Origin: Cellulomonas sp. Root485
Lineage (GTDB): Bacteria; Actinomycetota; Actinomycetes; Actinomycetales; Cellulomonadaceae
DNA: 64,000 nucleotides
Reading direction: 5' to 3'
NCBI RefSeq assembly: GCF_001426705.1
Contig: NZ_LMFC01000002.1
Span: 724,559-788,558 of the forward strand
Part shown: positions 1 to 8,650 of the stretch, piece after piece
How the letters are laid out: each line of letters begins with the position of its first letter
How positions within the stretch are numbered: the stretch's first letter is position 1
Notes under the pieces: model-generated
Database searches by the model: none
What the model was told of the DNA's origin: nothing
What the model saw: only the letters and a program-made list of their open reading frames with translations
Position numbers and translations under genes: made by a program

Positions 1-155
1 CGCGGGTCGTCCGGGCCGCTGATCGTGGGGTCGCGCAGGGGTTCCAGCTCGTCGCGCGCCGTCGCCAGGCGCATGACACCGTCCCGGTGGAGTCCGCCGT
101 CGCGGTCCACGTACCCCCGGGGGAGCGTGAACTCGTAGCGGGTCTTGAGGCTCAC
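1..155 (-). CDS. Contractile injection system conserved protein (partial, left edge)
   Basis: This is the 5' end of a minus-strand gene cut by the window edge; 51 codons are visible. The GTG start overlaps the TGA of the tube gene (GTGA), which indicates translational coupling. The visible product opens with KTRYEFTLPRGYVDRDGGLH and continues through VMRLATARDELEPLRDP. I recognise this as the small conserved protein that follows sheath and tube genes in actinobacterial extracellular contractile injection clusters, probably an assembly factor or tail-chaperone-like protein. The family assignment comes from memory of such clusters plus context. The rest of the cluster (baseplate, spike, AAA ATPase) would lie left of the window. 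Confidence 0.6.
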   Translation of the reverse strand, partial: MSLKTRYEFTLPRGYVDRDGGLHRDGVMRLATARDELEPLRDPTISGPDDP

Positions 156-631
156 TTGATCCGGGCGAGCGACTCGATGGTGAGGGTGATGGTCTCCTTC
201 ACCGGGTCGTTCGAGTCGACGCTCAGCTGGTCGGTCGAGATCTTGCTGGGCCAGCCGTTGGTGAAGTTGAACCGCGCGACCTCGACGTGGGTCGAGTCGT
301 ACATGACGATCGACCCGTTCTTGCGGTTGTTGGTCCGGTCCGACTGCAGGATGCCCTTGCTCATGATGTCGTTGAACCAGCCCCACATCTTGTCCTGCGT
401 GGAGTCCGGTGGTGCCATGCGGACCAGCGAGAGGTCGGGCGCCTTGTTGCGGCCGGCCAGCGTCTTGACGGTCTGGGACTTCCCGTCCTTGCCCACCTGC
501 TGGGTGGTGGCCACCTCCATCTCGACGTCCAGTCCGGACACCGAGGCGAGGATGGTGACGACGGAACCGTCGATCTCCAGGAAGAAGTTCTGGGCGATGA
601 TCGGATCGACGGCGATCAGGTCGTTCGGCAT
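152..631 (-). CDS. Phage tail tube (gp19-like) inner tube protein of a contractile injection system
   Basis: The 159-aa product has the gp19/T4 tube-like pattern of contractile injection systems. The N-terminus is MPNDLIAVDPIIAQNFFLEI, followed by a beta-rich core with SGLDVEMEV and a C-terminal ETITLTIESLARIK strand. Tube proteins of this family are usually 140-170 aa, so it is full length. It would stack as hexamer rings to form the tube inside the sheath. The ATG has an AAGGAG ribosome site 7-8 nt upstream. The gene lies 32 nt downstream of the sheath gene and overlaps the next gene by 4 nt, so all three form one operon. Confidence 0.85.
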   Translation of the reverse strand: MPNDLIAVDPIIAQNFFLEIDGSVVTILASVSGLDVEMEVATTQQVGKDGKSQTVKTLAGRNKAPDLSLVRMAPPDSTQDKMWGWFNDIMSKGILQSDRTNNRKNGSIVMYDSTHVEVARFNFTNGWPSKISTDQLSVDSNDPVKETITLTIESLARIK

Positions 632-663
632 CTACGTGCTCCTTGGTCGGTGAGGGGGCGCGC

Positions 664-2232
664 TCAGGACGCGATCTGCTTGTTCTGGCTGATGCGGAAG
701 ATCACGAACTCGGCCGGCTTGACGGGCGCGATGCCCACCTCGACGACGAGCTTGCCCGCGTCGACGGACTCGGGCGGGTTGGTGGTCTCGTCGCAGCGGA
801 CGAAGAACGCCTGGTCCGCGCTGGCGCCGAACAGCGCGCCCGCCGACCACAGCCCACGCAGGTACGCGTTGAGCGTGCGCTTGACGCCCTCCCACAGGGC
901 CACGTCGTTGGGCTCGAACACGGCCCACTGGGTGCCCTCGAGGATCGTCGCCTCGATCATGTTGAACAGCCGTCGGACGTTGATGTACGTCCAGTCGGTG
1001 TCCGAGGTGAGCGTCCGGGCGCCCCAGATGCGGATGCCGCGCTGGCCGAACGGTCGGATCGCGTTGATGCCGAGCGGGTTGAGCACCCCTTGCTCCGCTT
1101 GCGTGATGGAGCGCTCCACGTCCAGGACCCCGCGGATGGTGTCGTTGGCCGGGGCCTTCCACACGCCGCGGGTCTCGTCGGTCCGCGCCCAGACGCCGGC
1201 CACGTGGCCCGACGGCGGGATGAGGATCTCGGAGTTGCCGTTGGAGCCGGTGGGGTTCTCCACCTTGATCCACGGGTAGTACAGCGTGGCGAACGCGGAG
1301 TCGAACTGGGCCGTGTCAGTCCGCCACTCCTTGACGGACTGAGGCGACAGCCCGGGGGGCGCGTCGAGGATGGCGACGCGGTTGGCGTGCAGCTCGCAGT
1401 GCGCGATGAGGCTGGTCTGCACCGCCTTCCACAGGCCCAGGTCCAGGGTGCCGTCCGCCTTGGTGGCGGCCGTGACCAGGTCCGGGACCAGCACGATCGT
1501 CACGTCGTCGGCGATCGCGAGGCCGGCGATGCCGGTGCGGGCGGACTCGGACCCGGCGAACTTGCGGCCGTTGACCGGGACGGGCTTGGCGGCGGCCTGC
1601 TCGAGGGCGTACGCGCCGGGCTTGAGCAGCTCGAGCTGGCTCTTGAGGTCGACGTCGTCAGCAAGCTTGATCTCGACCTTGACGCGCGTGGAGGTCTTGT
1701 TGATGACCGTCGCAGCGTCGCGCGGGCCACCGAGCGTGAGGTCGTCGTAGCTCTCGACGGCCTCACCGCCGTCGACGATCGTGATGCTGAACGGCGCCGG
1801 CCCGTCGTGGTCGTCGGCGACCTCGGACGTCTCGACGACCACCGTGAGGTTGGCGTCGGGCTCCACGGACTCCACCGAGATGGGCAGGCCGAGCGAGCGG
1901 TCCGCGGCCGGCAGCGCCAGGCGAGCGGGCTCACCGGACGGCTCGGCGTTGGGCACGCGGACGATGTAGGCGAGGCTTCCGCCGTTCAGGAAGTAGCCGT
2001 AGACGGAGAGGGGCAGCAGCGCACCCTCGACGAACCCGCCGTACAGGCTCTCGAACTGGTTCCAGCTGGTCACGAGCCGCGGGGCGAGGCCCTGCGGGTC
2101 GTTCGGGTCATCCAGCGGCGCTCGCTCCGTGAACCCCACGAACGCGGCCACAGCGGTGGGGGCGGACGCCAGCACCTTCTGGGTCGAGGGGATCTCTTCG
2201 ACGTAGACGCCGGGCGCGGTGTAAGTAGGCAC
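664..2232 (-). CDS. Contractile tail sheath protein (eCIS)
   Basis: The 522-aa product begins PTYTAPGVYVEEIPS, the hallmark N-terminus of phage and eCIS sheath proteins. It ends with FVIFRISQNKQIAS, close to the usual sheath C-terminus (RISQ..). FEPNDVALWEGVKRTLNAYL is the conserved C-terminal helix-rich sheath core. I start it at the GTG at 2232 because AGAGGA lies about 7 nt upstream and the family starts exactly here; the open frame continues 70 codons further upstream without family-like sequence. The sheath contracts around the tube to drive injection. It is the first gene of the visible minus-strand operon. Confidence 0.9.
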   Translation of the reverse strand: MPTYTAPGVYVEEIPSTQKVLASAPTAVAAFVGFTERAPLDDPNDPQGLAPRLVTSWNQFESLYGGFVEGALLPLSVYGYFLNGGSLAYIVRVPNAEPSGEPARLALPAADRSLGLPISVESVEPDANLTVVVETSEVADDHDGPAPFSITIVDGGEAVESYDDLTLGGPRDAATVINKTSTRVKVEIKLADDVDLKSQLELLKPGAYALEQAAAKPVPVNGRKFAGSESARTGIAGLAIADDVTIVLVPDLVTAATKADGTLDLGLWKAVQTSLIAHCELHANRVAILDAPPGLSPQSVKEWRTDTAQFDSAFATLYYPWIKVENPTGSNGNSEILIPPSGHVAGVWARTDETRGVWKAPANDTIRGVLDVERSITQAEQGVLNPLGINAIRPFGQRGIRIWGARTLTSDTDWTYINVRRLFNMIEATILEGTQWAVFEPNDVALWEGVKRTLNAYLRGLWSAGALFGASADQAFFVRCDETTNPPESVDAGKLVVEVGIAPVKPAEFVIFRISQNKQIAS

Positions 2233-2505
2233 TGGCCATCCTCTGCTCGGTGCGTCCCGCGCCGGGCCGGCAATCTGACCGGTCACCTGACCTGCACGGG
2301 AACGCTGCGACGCGGGTGTGTCGATCGCCACGGTAAGGACGCATTTGTCCGTGCGGCATCGGTAATCGCTACCGAGGTTTGCTCGAGGTCGGATCGATGT
2401 TTGAACCTGGACGCAAAGCGCGCATAAGGTGCGAACCGACAAGCTCGTTGTGACTCGCGCAATGCCACCGCAGACGGCAGGGGGCGAGAGTCCTGGTGCT
2501 CATGG
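2233..2505. promoter_or_regulatory. Divergent intergenic region between eCIS operon and LAL regulator
   Basis: This 273-bp gap separates the minus-strand sheath operon from the plus-strand LuxR-type regulator, so it must hold both promoters. A short inverted repeat (CGGTA at 2360-2364, TACCG at 2370-2374) could be a regulator site. No clear sigma-70 hexamer pair stands out. No open frame here resembles a protein. Confidence 0.35.
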
Positions 2506-5139
2506 GTGAGTGGAGCTGCTGTGGCGGCAAACGCCGAGGTCCCGTCCTCGTCGACGACGGTCCTGCCCGAGAGCCTGGGTGCCGTCGCGCGTCGGACGCT
2601 CGTCGTGCGCCCTCTCACCGAGCAGGTCCGCGCCGAGGTGCAGTCCGGCCGTAGCGTGCTCGTCGTCGGCGACGCCGGGGTCGGCAAGACGCACCTGGTC
2701 ACGGCCGCTCTGGCGCACCTGTGGATCGGCACGCCGACGTCGCCGATGCCCACGGTCGTGAGCGTCTCCGGCGCCACCTGCCCGACGGGCATCCCGCTGG
2801 GCGCGCTCGAGCCGCTGCTGGGTGACGTCGCGATCAGCTCTCTGGGCAGCTTCGCGCGGGCTGTCGACGCCCTGGCCGCCTCGTTGCGCGCACGTTCCCG
2901 CGGCGGTCCGGTGATCCTGCGGGTCGAGGACGCCCACCTGCTCGACCGGGGCAGCAGCCAGGCGCTCGCGTGGATGGTCCAGCAGCACGAGGTGCAGCTG
3001 GTGGCGACGGCCCGGTCGTCGGCCGTGTCGCAGTCGCCGTGGCTGGAGCTGTGGAAGGACGACGTCGTCGAACGCATCGACGTGCCGCCGTTCACGCTCG
3101 CCGAGGTGCAGCGGTGGCTGGTCGGGGAGCTCGGTGGGCAGGTCAGCCTCGACACGGTCCGTCGCGTGTGGTCCGAGACGTCCGGCAACCCGTTCCACCT
3201 CGGGGAGGTGGTGGCCGGCGCCCTCGAGCAGCAGGGCGGGGCGTGGGTGTGGGTCGGTGGTGCGACGCCGGGCCGACGGCTTCTCGACGTGGTCGCGCAC
3301 GACATGTCCCGGCTCAGCGGCGACGCTCGTGTGGCCCTGGAGATCGCGGCGCTCGTCTGCCCCGTCTCGCTGGGCGTCCTGCTCGACATGGTGTCCCGGC
3401 CCGTCGTCGAGGAGCTGTCCCGCGTCGGGCTGGTCTCCCTGTCCCCGCGCCTGACGGTCGCGGGCGAGGGGGACGTCACGGTCGACCTCGCGCACGCGCT
3501 CTACGCGGAGGCGGTCCGCTCGGGGGTCCCGCGGGCGCGTCGGCGCGAGGTGCTGGAACGTGTCGCCGGCCTGGCCAACACCGGGCACCGCACGGGCGCC
3601 GCGCTGGTCCGCTCCGTCGCGCTGGCGCTCGACTGCGACCTGGCCGTCGAACCGTCCCGGCTCGATGCCGCGGTCGACGCCGCGTTCGAGCTCCAGCAGC
3701 CCGACACCGCCATCCGCCTGCTGACCTCGGCCCTGCGCCAGACGCAGCCGGGCGACCTGCGCACCGCCGAGCTGGCGCTGCAACGTGCCGACGCCTGGTG
3801 GCACCTGGACGACGCCGGGCGGGCGTCGCGGGACCTGACCGACGTCTTCGAGGTCCTGTGGGAAACCGTGCGCGCCGACGCGCCCACCGTGCAGCTCATG
3901 GTCGCGGCGACCGCGCTCCGCGCCCGGATCGCCTACCACCGCGACGGCGACCTCGACCAGGCGCTCCGCGCGTTCGACATCGCTGCCCGGTGGATCGTCG
4001 AGCGCGGCGGCGAGCACGTCGGCCGCGGCCTGCGGGAGCTCGAGACCGCGCGGCTGACCCGGCTCGGCTACGGCGGGCGCCCGCGGCTCGACGACGCCTG
4101 CGCCGTGCTGCTCGACCCGGCCGCCGACAGCGCCGCCGTGCCGCTGGCCGCCCCCACGATCGTCGGCCTCGCGCAGTCCGGACGGTTCACCGACGCCGCC
4201 CACCTGGCCGCCCGCTCCGCCCAGCTGGCGGGCGCGCACCACGACCAGTACCGCTGGGGCCGCGGCGAGGTCGCCGTCGCCGCGTTCCTCACCACCCTCT
4301 GGTCCGGCGACGTCACGACGGCCGAAGGCGTCGTCGACGCCCTGGACCAGGAGAGCAACGCCGCGGTCGACTGGGTGGCCGTGCACGTGACCCGCGGCCT
4401 CATCGGCATCGCCCGCGGCTCCTGGATGCAGGCCCACGCCGACCTGCACGCCGCCAGCGCCCGCCACGAGCACAGCGACATGGGGGGCGTCGCCGTCTAC
4501 AGCCGCGCGGCCGAGGCCCTGGCCGCGGCCGCGTCGGGCGACGCCGCCACGGCTCGCACCCTGCTCGCCGAGAACGCCGACGCCACCGCGCGCGCCATGG
4601 CCGGTGTCGACGGCGAGGTCCAGCTCCTGCGTGCCGACACCCTCGCCTGGCTCCGCGACCCCCGTGCCGTCGACGAGGCCCGCGCGCTGGTGGGCTGGGC
4701 CCGCGAGCGCGGCCTGTGGAGGGTCGAGCTGGAGGCCCTGCACCGCTCCGCCGACCGCCGCCGACCCGGCACCCGCCCCCGCGGCGTCGACCCCGAGGTC
4801 CAGCGCCGCGTCCGCGAGCTCGCCCCGCTGGTCGACGGACCCCGCGCGGCCGCGATCGTCCGGCACGTCCAGGCCCAGTCCGCCGGTGACGACGACCTCG
4901 TCCGCATCGCCGAACGCGAGCTCAACCGCTGCGGCCTCTGGCTGCCGCCCGTCGAGACCACCGTGTCGCTCACGCGCCGCGAGCAGGAGATCGCCTCGCT
5001 GGCCGCCGGCGGGCTGACCAGCCGCGCGATCGCGTCGCGTCTCACCCTGTCCGTCCGCACCGTCGACTCGCACCTGGCTAGGGTGTTCGCCAAGACCGGG
5101 GTCCACTCACGCGAGGGGCTGTCGGCGGTGCTTCGTTGA
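2506..5139 (+). CDS. LAL-family LuxR transcriptional regulator (AAA_16 ATPase + HTH)
   Basis: This 877-aa protein has the layout of large ATP-binding LuxR (MalT-like) regulators. An N-terminal AAA/NACHT-like domain carries the Walker A VVGDAGVGKTHLV near residue 50 and a Walker-B-like VILRVEDAHLL near residue 135. A long helical TPR-like middle follows. A C-terminal LuxR helix-turn-helix contains LTRREQEIASLAAGG and the recognition helix RTVDSHLARVFAKTG. The GTG start at 2506 is uncertain; a second in-frame GTG lies at 2521. Its divergent position makes it the likely regulator of the contractile injection operon, though this is inference from adjacency. No sequence shows the inducer. Confidence 0.85.
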   Translation: MSGAAVAANAEVPSSSTTVLPESLGAVARRTLVVRPLTEQVRAEVQSGRSVLVVGDAGVGKTHLVTAALAHLWIGTPTSPMPTVVSVSGATCPTGIPLGALEPLLGDVAISSLGSFARAVDALAASLRARSRGGPVILRVEDAHLLDRGSSQALAWMVQQHEVQLVATARSSAVSQSPWLELWKDDVVERIDVPPFTLAEVQRWLVGELGGQVSLDTVRRVWSETSGNPFHLGEVVAGALEQQGGAWVWVGGATPGRRLLDVVAHDMSRLSGDARVALEIAALVCPVSLGVLLDMVSRPVVEELSRVGLVSLSPRLTVAGEGDVTVDLAHALYAEAVRSGVPRARRREVLERVAGLANTGHRTGAALVRSVALALDCDLAVEPSRLDAAVDAAFELQQPDTAIRLLTSALRQTQPGDLRTAELALQRADAWWHLDDAGRASRDLTDVFEVLWETVRADAPTVQLMVAATALRARIAYHRDGDLDQALRAFDIAARWIVERGGEHVGRGLRELETARLTRLGYGGRPRLDDACAVLLDPAADSAAVPLAAPTIVGLAQSGRFTDAAHLAARSAQLAGAHHDQYRWGRGEVAVAAFLTTLWSGDVTTAEGVVDALDQESNAAVDWVAVHVTRGLIGIARGSWMQAHADLHAASARHEHSDMGGVAVYSRAAEALAAAASGDAATARTLLAENADATARAMAGVDGEVQLLRADTLAWLRDPRAVDEARALVGWARERGLWRVELEALHRSADRRRPGTRPRGVDPEVQRRVRELAPLVDGPRAAAIVRHVQAQSAGDDDLVRIAERELNRCGLWLPPVETTVSLTRREQEIASLAAGGLTSRAIASRLTLSVRTVDSHLARVFAKTGVHSREGLSAVLR

Positions 5140-5149
5140 GAGGGTCGAG

Positions 5150-5338
5150 ATGACGTCGAAGAGCTCAGCCGGCGGCGCGGCCGGAGGTGGCGCGGTCTAC
5201 GGGATCGGTTTCTTCGGCGCAGCGGTCTACTACTTCTCTGCCGGGGACAACTTCTGGGACTTCGTCCTGGCGATCCCCAAGGCGATCATCTGGCCCGCGA
5301 TCCTCGTCTTCGAGGCGCTGAAGAGCTTCTACGGATAG
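5150..5338 (+). CDS. Small conserved actinobacterial membrane protein
   Basis: The 62-aa product has a Gly/Ala-rich N-terminus (SSAGGAAGGGAVYGIGFFGA), one or two hydrophobic segments and a WDFVLAIPKAIIWPAILVFEAL stretch that should lie in the membrane. Proteins of this length and pattern are widespread in actinobacteria and have no known function. The ATG lies 10 nt after the regulator stop, and GAGAGGGTCGAG upstream supplies a ribosome site. It may be cotranscribed with the regulator. Confidence 0.7.
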   Translation: MTSKSSAGGAAGGGAVYGIGFFGAAVYYFSAGDNFWDFVLAIPKAIIWPAILVFEALKSFYG

Positions 5339-5427
5339 ATTGCCTTTACGGGCGAAATCGGGCGAAAAGGTTGATTTCGGACGTGACCGACGAGCACGCT
5401 CGAAGTCGCCTTTCTACGGAGACCCTG

Positions 5428-6525
5428 ATGCGAGCTCTTCTGACCGTCGTGGCCACGCTGACCGCACTCCTCATTCCCACGGCCGCGTCGGCGGGCCCGG
5501 TCGCGGTCACCTGCGACACGACGCTGGTGGTCAACACCGTCCTCCAGCAGGACCTGACCTGCCCCGGCCCAGGGCTGCGGCTCGCGCCCGGCGTCACGCT
5601 CAACCTGAAGGGCCACACCCTCACCGGCACCCCGGGCAACGTGGGGATCGAGGTCGACGCCGCGGGCGCGAACACGATCGTCAACGGCACCCTGGCCGGC
5701 TGGGGGCTGGGCGTCGACACCTACAACTACCCGGAGGACCTGGCGGGGGAGCGCACGCTCAAGGTCGACAGGGTGGTGTTCCGGGACATGCGCGTCGGCA
5801 TCGACACGTCCGGTGAGAGCACCACCGGGCGCTACCCCAAGACGACGACGATCACCCGGTCGACGTTCACGGGCAACGAGATCGGCATCACGCAGGCCTG
5901 GTTCGGCTGCAACCTCACCGTCTCGCGCACGACGTTCGCCGACAACGTCGTCGGCGTCTGGGTAGACGAGGCCTGCGCGACGATCACGGACAGCGACTTC
6001 CTGCGCAACACCGCCGGGCTGCGGGTCTACAGCGGCAACGCCACGGTCGAGCGGTCCCGGTTCGTCGACAACACCATCGGCATGCGGACGAACGACATCG
6101 GCGGGATCGACGCCACGGAGATCAAGATCACCGGCGGGGAGGTCGGCATCTCCCTGTTCGACAATGCCGGTGTCACCCTGCGGTCCAGCGTCGTCACCGG
6201 CGCAGACATCGGCGTCTTCCTGCAACGAGGAGCACCCGCGACCCTCGACGCGAACACCTTCCGCGCCAACGGCGTGGCCATCGTTCAGCTCGACGAACCG
6301 AACGGCGGCGTGGTCATCACCAACAACACCCTGCGCCTGAACGGCGAAGGGATCGTCCTGCAGCCCGCGCCCTCACCCGAGTACAACCAGGTCGGCGGGA
6401 ACGACGTCCGCCGCAGCACCGGGTGGGGCATCTACGCCCCCGGTGCGCTCGACCTGGGCGGGAACGTCGCCCGGAACAACGGCAGCGAGCCCCAGTGCGT
6501 CGGGGTGGTGTGCAGCCCGAGCTGA
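5428..6525 (+). CDS. Secreted right-handed beta-helix (NosD/PbH1-like) protein
   Basis: The 365-aa product has a Sec signal peptide (MRALLTVVATLTALLIPTAA, cleavage near ASA) and then parallel beta-helix repeats: RSTFTGNEIGIT, RTTFADNVVGVWV, DSDFLRNTAGLRV, RSRFVDNTIGM, ANTFRANGVAIV and NNTLRLNGEGIV. This fold is common in pectate-lyase-like carbohydrate-active and surface proteins. I see no lyase catalytic signature, so the role is unknown. The start is the ATG at 5428, with GGAG 6 nt upstream, because the frame open to 5371 lacks a ribosome site and would bury the signal peptide. It is paralogous to the protein at 39516-40607; both end in a DLGGN...CVGVVC motif. Confidence 0.8.
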   Translation: MRALLTVVATLTALLIPTAASAGPVAVTCDTTLVVNTVLQQDLTCPGPGLRLAPGVTLNLKGHTLTGTPGNVGIEVDAAGANTIVNGTLAGWGLGVDTYNYPEDLAGERTLKVDRVVFRDMRVGIDTSGESTTGRYPKTTTITRSTFTGNEIGITQAWFGCNLTVSRTTFADNVVGVWVDEACATITDSDFLRNTAGLRVYSGNATVERSRFVDNTIGMRTNDIGGIDATEIKITGGEVGISLFDNAGVTLRSSVVTGADIGVFLQRGAPATLDANTFRANGVAIVQLDEPNGGVVITNNTLRLNGEGIVLQPAPSPEYNQVGGNDVRRSTGWGIYAPGALDLGGNVARNNGSEPQCVGVVCSPS

Positions 6526-6526
6526 C

Positions 6527-7849
6527 CTACGCCGGCGGGATGTTCTGGTTGAGCCGGAACGCGTTGTCGGGGTCCCACGCCGTCTTCAGCTCCTGGAGTC
6601 GCGCGTAGGTGGCGTCACCGTAGGCCCGGTGCACCCCCGCGGCGCCCTCGACCCCGAGCGCGTTGACGTACACGCCGACGCTCCACGGCGCGATGGTCGC
6701 CGCGAGCCGCCGGCACGTCGCCGCGTGGCGCTCGTCGTCGGCCGGGTCCTCCCACTTGGCGCCGACGTCGTACTCGAACCGCGTGTTGCGATGCGCGAAC
6801 GCCGTCGTCCCCGGGTCGACGTCCGCGATGGCACCGCCGTACGCGACGAGGCTCGCCGCCCCCACGTCCGCCCCGGCGTGAGCGAGGAACGCCTCGAGCG
6901 CCGCGTCGGGCAGCTCCTGGACGTAGTGGCTCTTGGCGTAGCGACGCCAGCCGTGCGCCGCGCCGACGTCCGACTGTCGTTGCAGGTCCAGGTAGCTGAT
7001 CGGCCTGACGCGTCTGGCTTGTGCCGTGCCGAGGTCGTCGAGCTCCGCGACCAACGGTGCAGCGTCGTCGGGCGGACCGACCCAGACGAACCCGAGCGTC
7101 AGCGGCCCCCCGGCGCTCACCTCCGCGAAGAGCGTCGCGCGCCTCGGTGCGTCGTCGGACCTCGCCAGCCACGTCCGCAGCGCATCGAGCCCACGCGCGG
7201 GGTCGAGATCCACCTCGGCGACGAGCGCCTGCGTGCCGACGACGTGCAGCGTCAGGTCGAACCGCGTCACCACACCGAAGTTCCCGCCGCCACCCCGCAG
7301 GCCCCAGAACAGGTCGGGATTCTCGTCAGCCGATGCACGGACGAGCTCCCCGTCGGCGGTCACCACCTCGTACCCGAGCGCGTTGTCGCAGGTCAGCCCA
7401 TACTGCCGACCGAGCCAGCCGACGCCCCCACCGAGCGCCAGGCCACCGATCCCCGTGTGTGACACGATCCCCGCCGTCGTCGCGAGCCCGTACGGCTGCG
7501 AGGCCGCGTCGAGCGACCCGAGCAGCGCCCCACCCTGCACCTGCGCCGTGCGTGCTCCTGCGTCGACGGCGACGCCCCGCATCCGCGACAGGTCGATCAT
7601 CAACCCACCGTCCGGCACCGCCCACCCAGCCGCACTGTGCCCGCCGCCCCGCACCCCGATCGGCAGACCGAGCTCCCGCGCGACCCTCACTGCGGCGCGA
7701 ACGTCATCCGTGCCCGCGCACCGGACGACGTACTTCGGCCGGCGGTCGACGGCACCGTTCCAGACAGCGCGCGCTGTGTCGTAGTCGGGGGAGTCGGGGA
7801 CGAGGACATCGCCCTCGAAGCTAGCGGGCAGGGGTCCGGCCATCGGCAT
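6527..7849 (-). CDS. FAD-binding oxidoreductase (berberine-bridge-enzyme type)
   Basis: This 440-aa flavoprotein has a PCMH FAD-binding domain at the N-terminus: YVVRCAGTDDVRAAVRVARE, then GVRGGGHSAAGWAV, whose His is the usual covalent FAD attachment point, then GIGGLALGGGVGWLGRQYG. The C-terminal BBE motif (YGDATYARLQELKTAWDPDN..RLNQNIPP) is present. The second, cysteinyl FAD linkage seen in bicovalent members seems absent at the usual site. The ATG at 7849 was chosen over an upstream in-frame start because MAGPLPASFEGDV is where family similarity begins. It converges on the beta-helix gene with a 1-bp gap. The substrate is unknown, perhaps an oligosaccharide or secondary metabolite. Confidence 0.85.
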   Translation of the reverse strand: MPMAGPLPASFEGDVLVPDSPDYDTARAVWNGAVDRRPKYVVRCAGTDDVRAAVRVARELGLPIGVRGGGHSAAGWAVPDGGLMIDLSRMRGVAVDAGARTAQVQGGALLGSLDAASQPYGLATTAGIVSHTGIGGLALGGGVGWLGRQYGLTCDNALGYEVVTADGELVRASADENPDLFWGLRGGGGNFGVVTRFDLTLHVVGTQALVAEVDLDPARGLDALRTWLARSDDAPRRATLFAEVSAGGPLTLGFVWVGPPDDAAPLVAELDDLGTAQARRVRPISYLDLQRQSDVGAAHGWRRYAKSHYVQELPDAALEAFLAHAGADVGAASLVAYGGAIADVDPGTTAFAHRNTRFEYDVGAKWEDPADDERHAATCRRLAATIAPWSVGVYVNALGVEGAAGVHRAYGDATYARLQELKTAWDPDNAFRLNQNIPPA

Positions 7850-8045
7850 GTCACGACTCTGGCGGCTGGCGGGCTGGTCTGCCAAGGGCCAGGCCACGAC
7901 CTGGGCACGTCCTGAGGTCGTTCCCGACCGCCTCTCCGGTAGGCTGCCTGCGTTCGTGAGGCCCTCCTGCGAGGGCGGCGCGGACGCTCGCCAGGATCGC
8001 TACGGCAGTAGTCGGAGCCCCGCTTCGGCTTCTGCCAGATCCTGC

Positions 8046-8118
8046 GCGCCTGTAGCTCAGGGGATAGAGCACCGCTCTCCTAAAGCGGGTGTCGGCAGTT
8101 CGAATCTGCCCAGGCGCA
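8046..8118 (+). tRNA. tRNA-Arg (anticodon CCT)
   Basis: A full cloverleaf can be drawn. The acceptor GCGCCTG (8046-8052) pairs perfectly with CAGGCGC (8111-8117). The D stem is GCTC/GAGC. The anticodon stem CCGCT/AGCGG encloses loop CTCCTAA with anticodon CCT at 8079-8081. The T stem GGCAG/CTGCC encloses TTCGAAT, and the discriminator is A8118. No CCA is encoded. The 3' half (8077-8113) is repeated at 19857-19893, so this gene is the integration site of the element to its right. Confidence 0.95.
8077..8113 (+). repeat. attL core (37-bp direct repeat inside tRNA-Arg)
   Basis: This segment runs from the anticodon loop through the T arm into the 3' acceptor strand of tRNA-Arg. It is identical base for base to 19857-19893. 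Identity stops at G8113, five bases short of the discriminator. It is the tRNA-side junction of the element. Confidence 0.9.
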
Positions 8119-8189
8119 CAGTGTGTTGTTGCAGGTCAGAGCGATCAACGACGCGGCTCGTGTCATCGATGCGACCGCAATGTCCGGCT

Positions 8190-8211
8190 CGTGGTCAGCA
8201 TGTGGTCAGCA
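8190..8211 (+). repeat. Left integrase arm-type site (22-bp repeat)
   Basis: The site consists of two copies of GTGGTCAGCA (8191-8200 and 8202-8211) spaced 11 bp, one helical turn. An exact 22-bp copy lies at 19753-19774 inside the other end of the element, in the same orientation. After excision the two copies would flank the core in attP at about 80 bp on either side, as expected of arm-binding sites for a tyrosine integrase. A shorter shared word, GCAGGTCAG, occurs at 8131-8139 and 19822-19830. Confidence 0.6.
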
Positions 8212-8321
8212 GTCCCGTCCCCCGTGGTTTGGTCCGGACTCCCGCTGAAGCGCAGCTGCTAGCTGGTTGGCCGGCTCGGCTCGCGCCCAGTGCGGGCGCG
8301 CGGGCATGGCACGCTGCGATT

Positions 8322-8471
8322 GTGACCATCGATCCGGGAGAACTCCTGCGACGGGTGGTCGCGGATGTGTTCGACGGGTTGGCCGACTGGGACCTACTCC
8401 ACCGGAAGCGGACCGGCGCCGGCCTGGCTGTCGCGCGAGCACGTGGCCGCGTCGGCGGCCGCCGACCGTGA
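8322..8471 (+). CDS. Small hypothetical ORF of the element (49 aa)
   Basis: A GTG start opens 49 codons (TIDPGELLRRVVADVFDGLA...). The stop overlaps the ATG of the next small ORF as TGATG, the arrangement of translationally coupled genes. The N-terminal half looks like an amphipathic helix; the C-terminal half is Arg/Gly-rich and could be a decayed longer gene. I do not recognise a family. A terminator-like hairpin follows the second ORF. Confidence 0.3.
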   Translation: MTIDPGELLRRVVADVFDGLADWDLLHRKRTGAGLAVARARGRVGGRRP

Positions 8472-8596
8472 TGACCGTTGAGAAGCGTGCGGCGGCCAAC
8501 GAACTGCTGGTTCGCCCTGAAGCCATCTTTGCTGGGGCTCTCGGCGTTTCGCCGGTTTCCCTTCGCCGCGACCTCGATCTGAAGTCCCACCACTGA
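8471..8596 (+). CDS. Small hypothetical ORF of the element (41 aa), coupled to the previous one
   Basis: An ATG shares its A with the preceding TGA. The 41-aa product (TVEKRAAANELLVRPEAIFA..) has a helical N-terminus and ends KSHH. No family is recognised. A 10-bp inverted repeat begins 12 bp after the stop, which fits a short two-gene transcript. It may also be a remnant, so confidence is low. Confidence 0.3.
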   Translation: MTVEKRAAANELLVRPEAIFAGALGVSPVSLRRDLDLKSHH

Positions 8597-8608
8597 CGGG
8601 GACAAACG

Positions 8609-8650
8609 CAAGAGGCGGCGCTCCCCTCCCACGGGGAACACCGCCTCTTG
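8609..8650 (+). terminator. Hairpin after the two small ORFs
   Basis: CAAGAGGCGG (8609-8618) pairs perfectly with CCGCCTCTTG (8641-8650). An internal CCCC/GGGG adds a second stem. There is no T run, which is common for actinobacterial terminators. It could equally be a structured part of the replication origin. Confidence 0.5.

Noticed and set aside
643..2427. 594-codon open frame antisense to the sheath gene
   Set aside because: It has no recognisable protein sequence; the other strand encodes an unmistakable sheath protein.
2500..5106. 868-codon open frame antisense to the LAL regulator
   Set aside because: It is Gly/Ala/Arg/Asp low-complexity sequence without domains, produced by the GC-rich antisense of a real gene.
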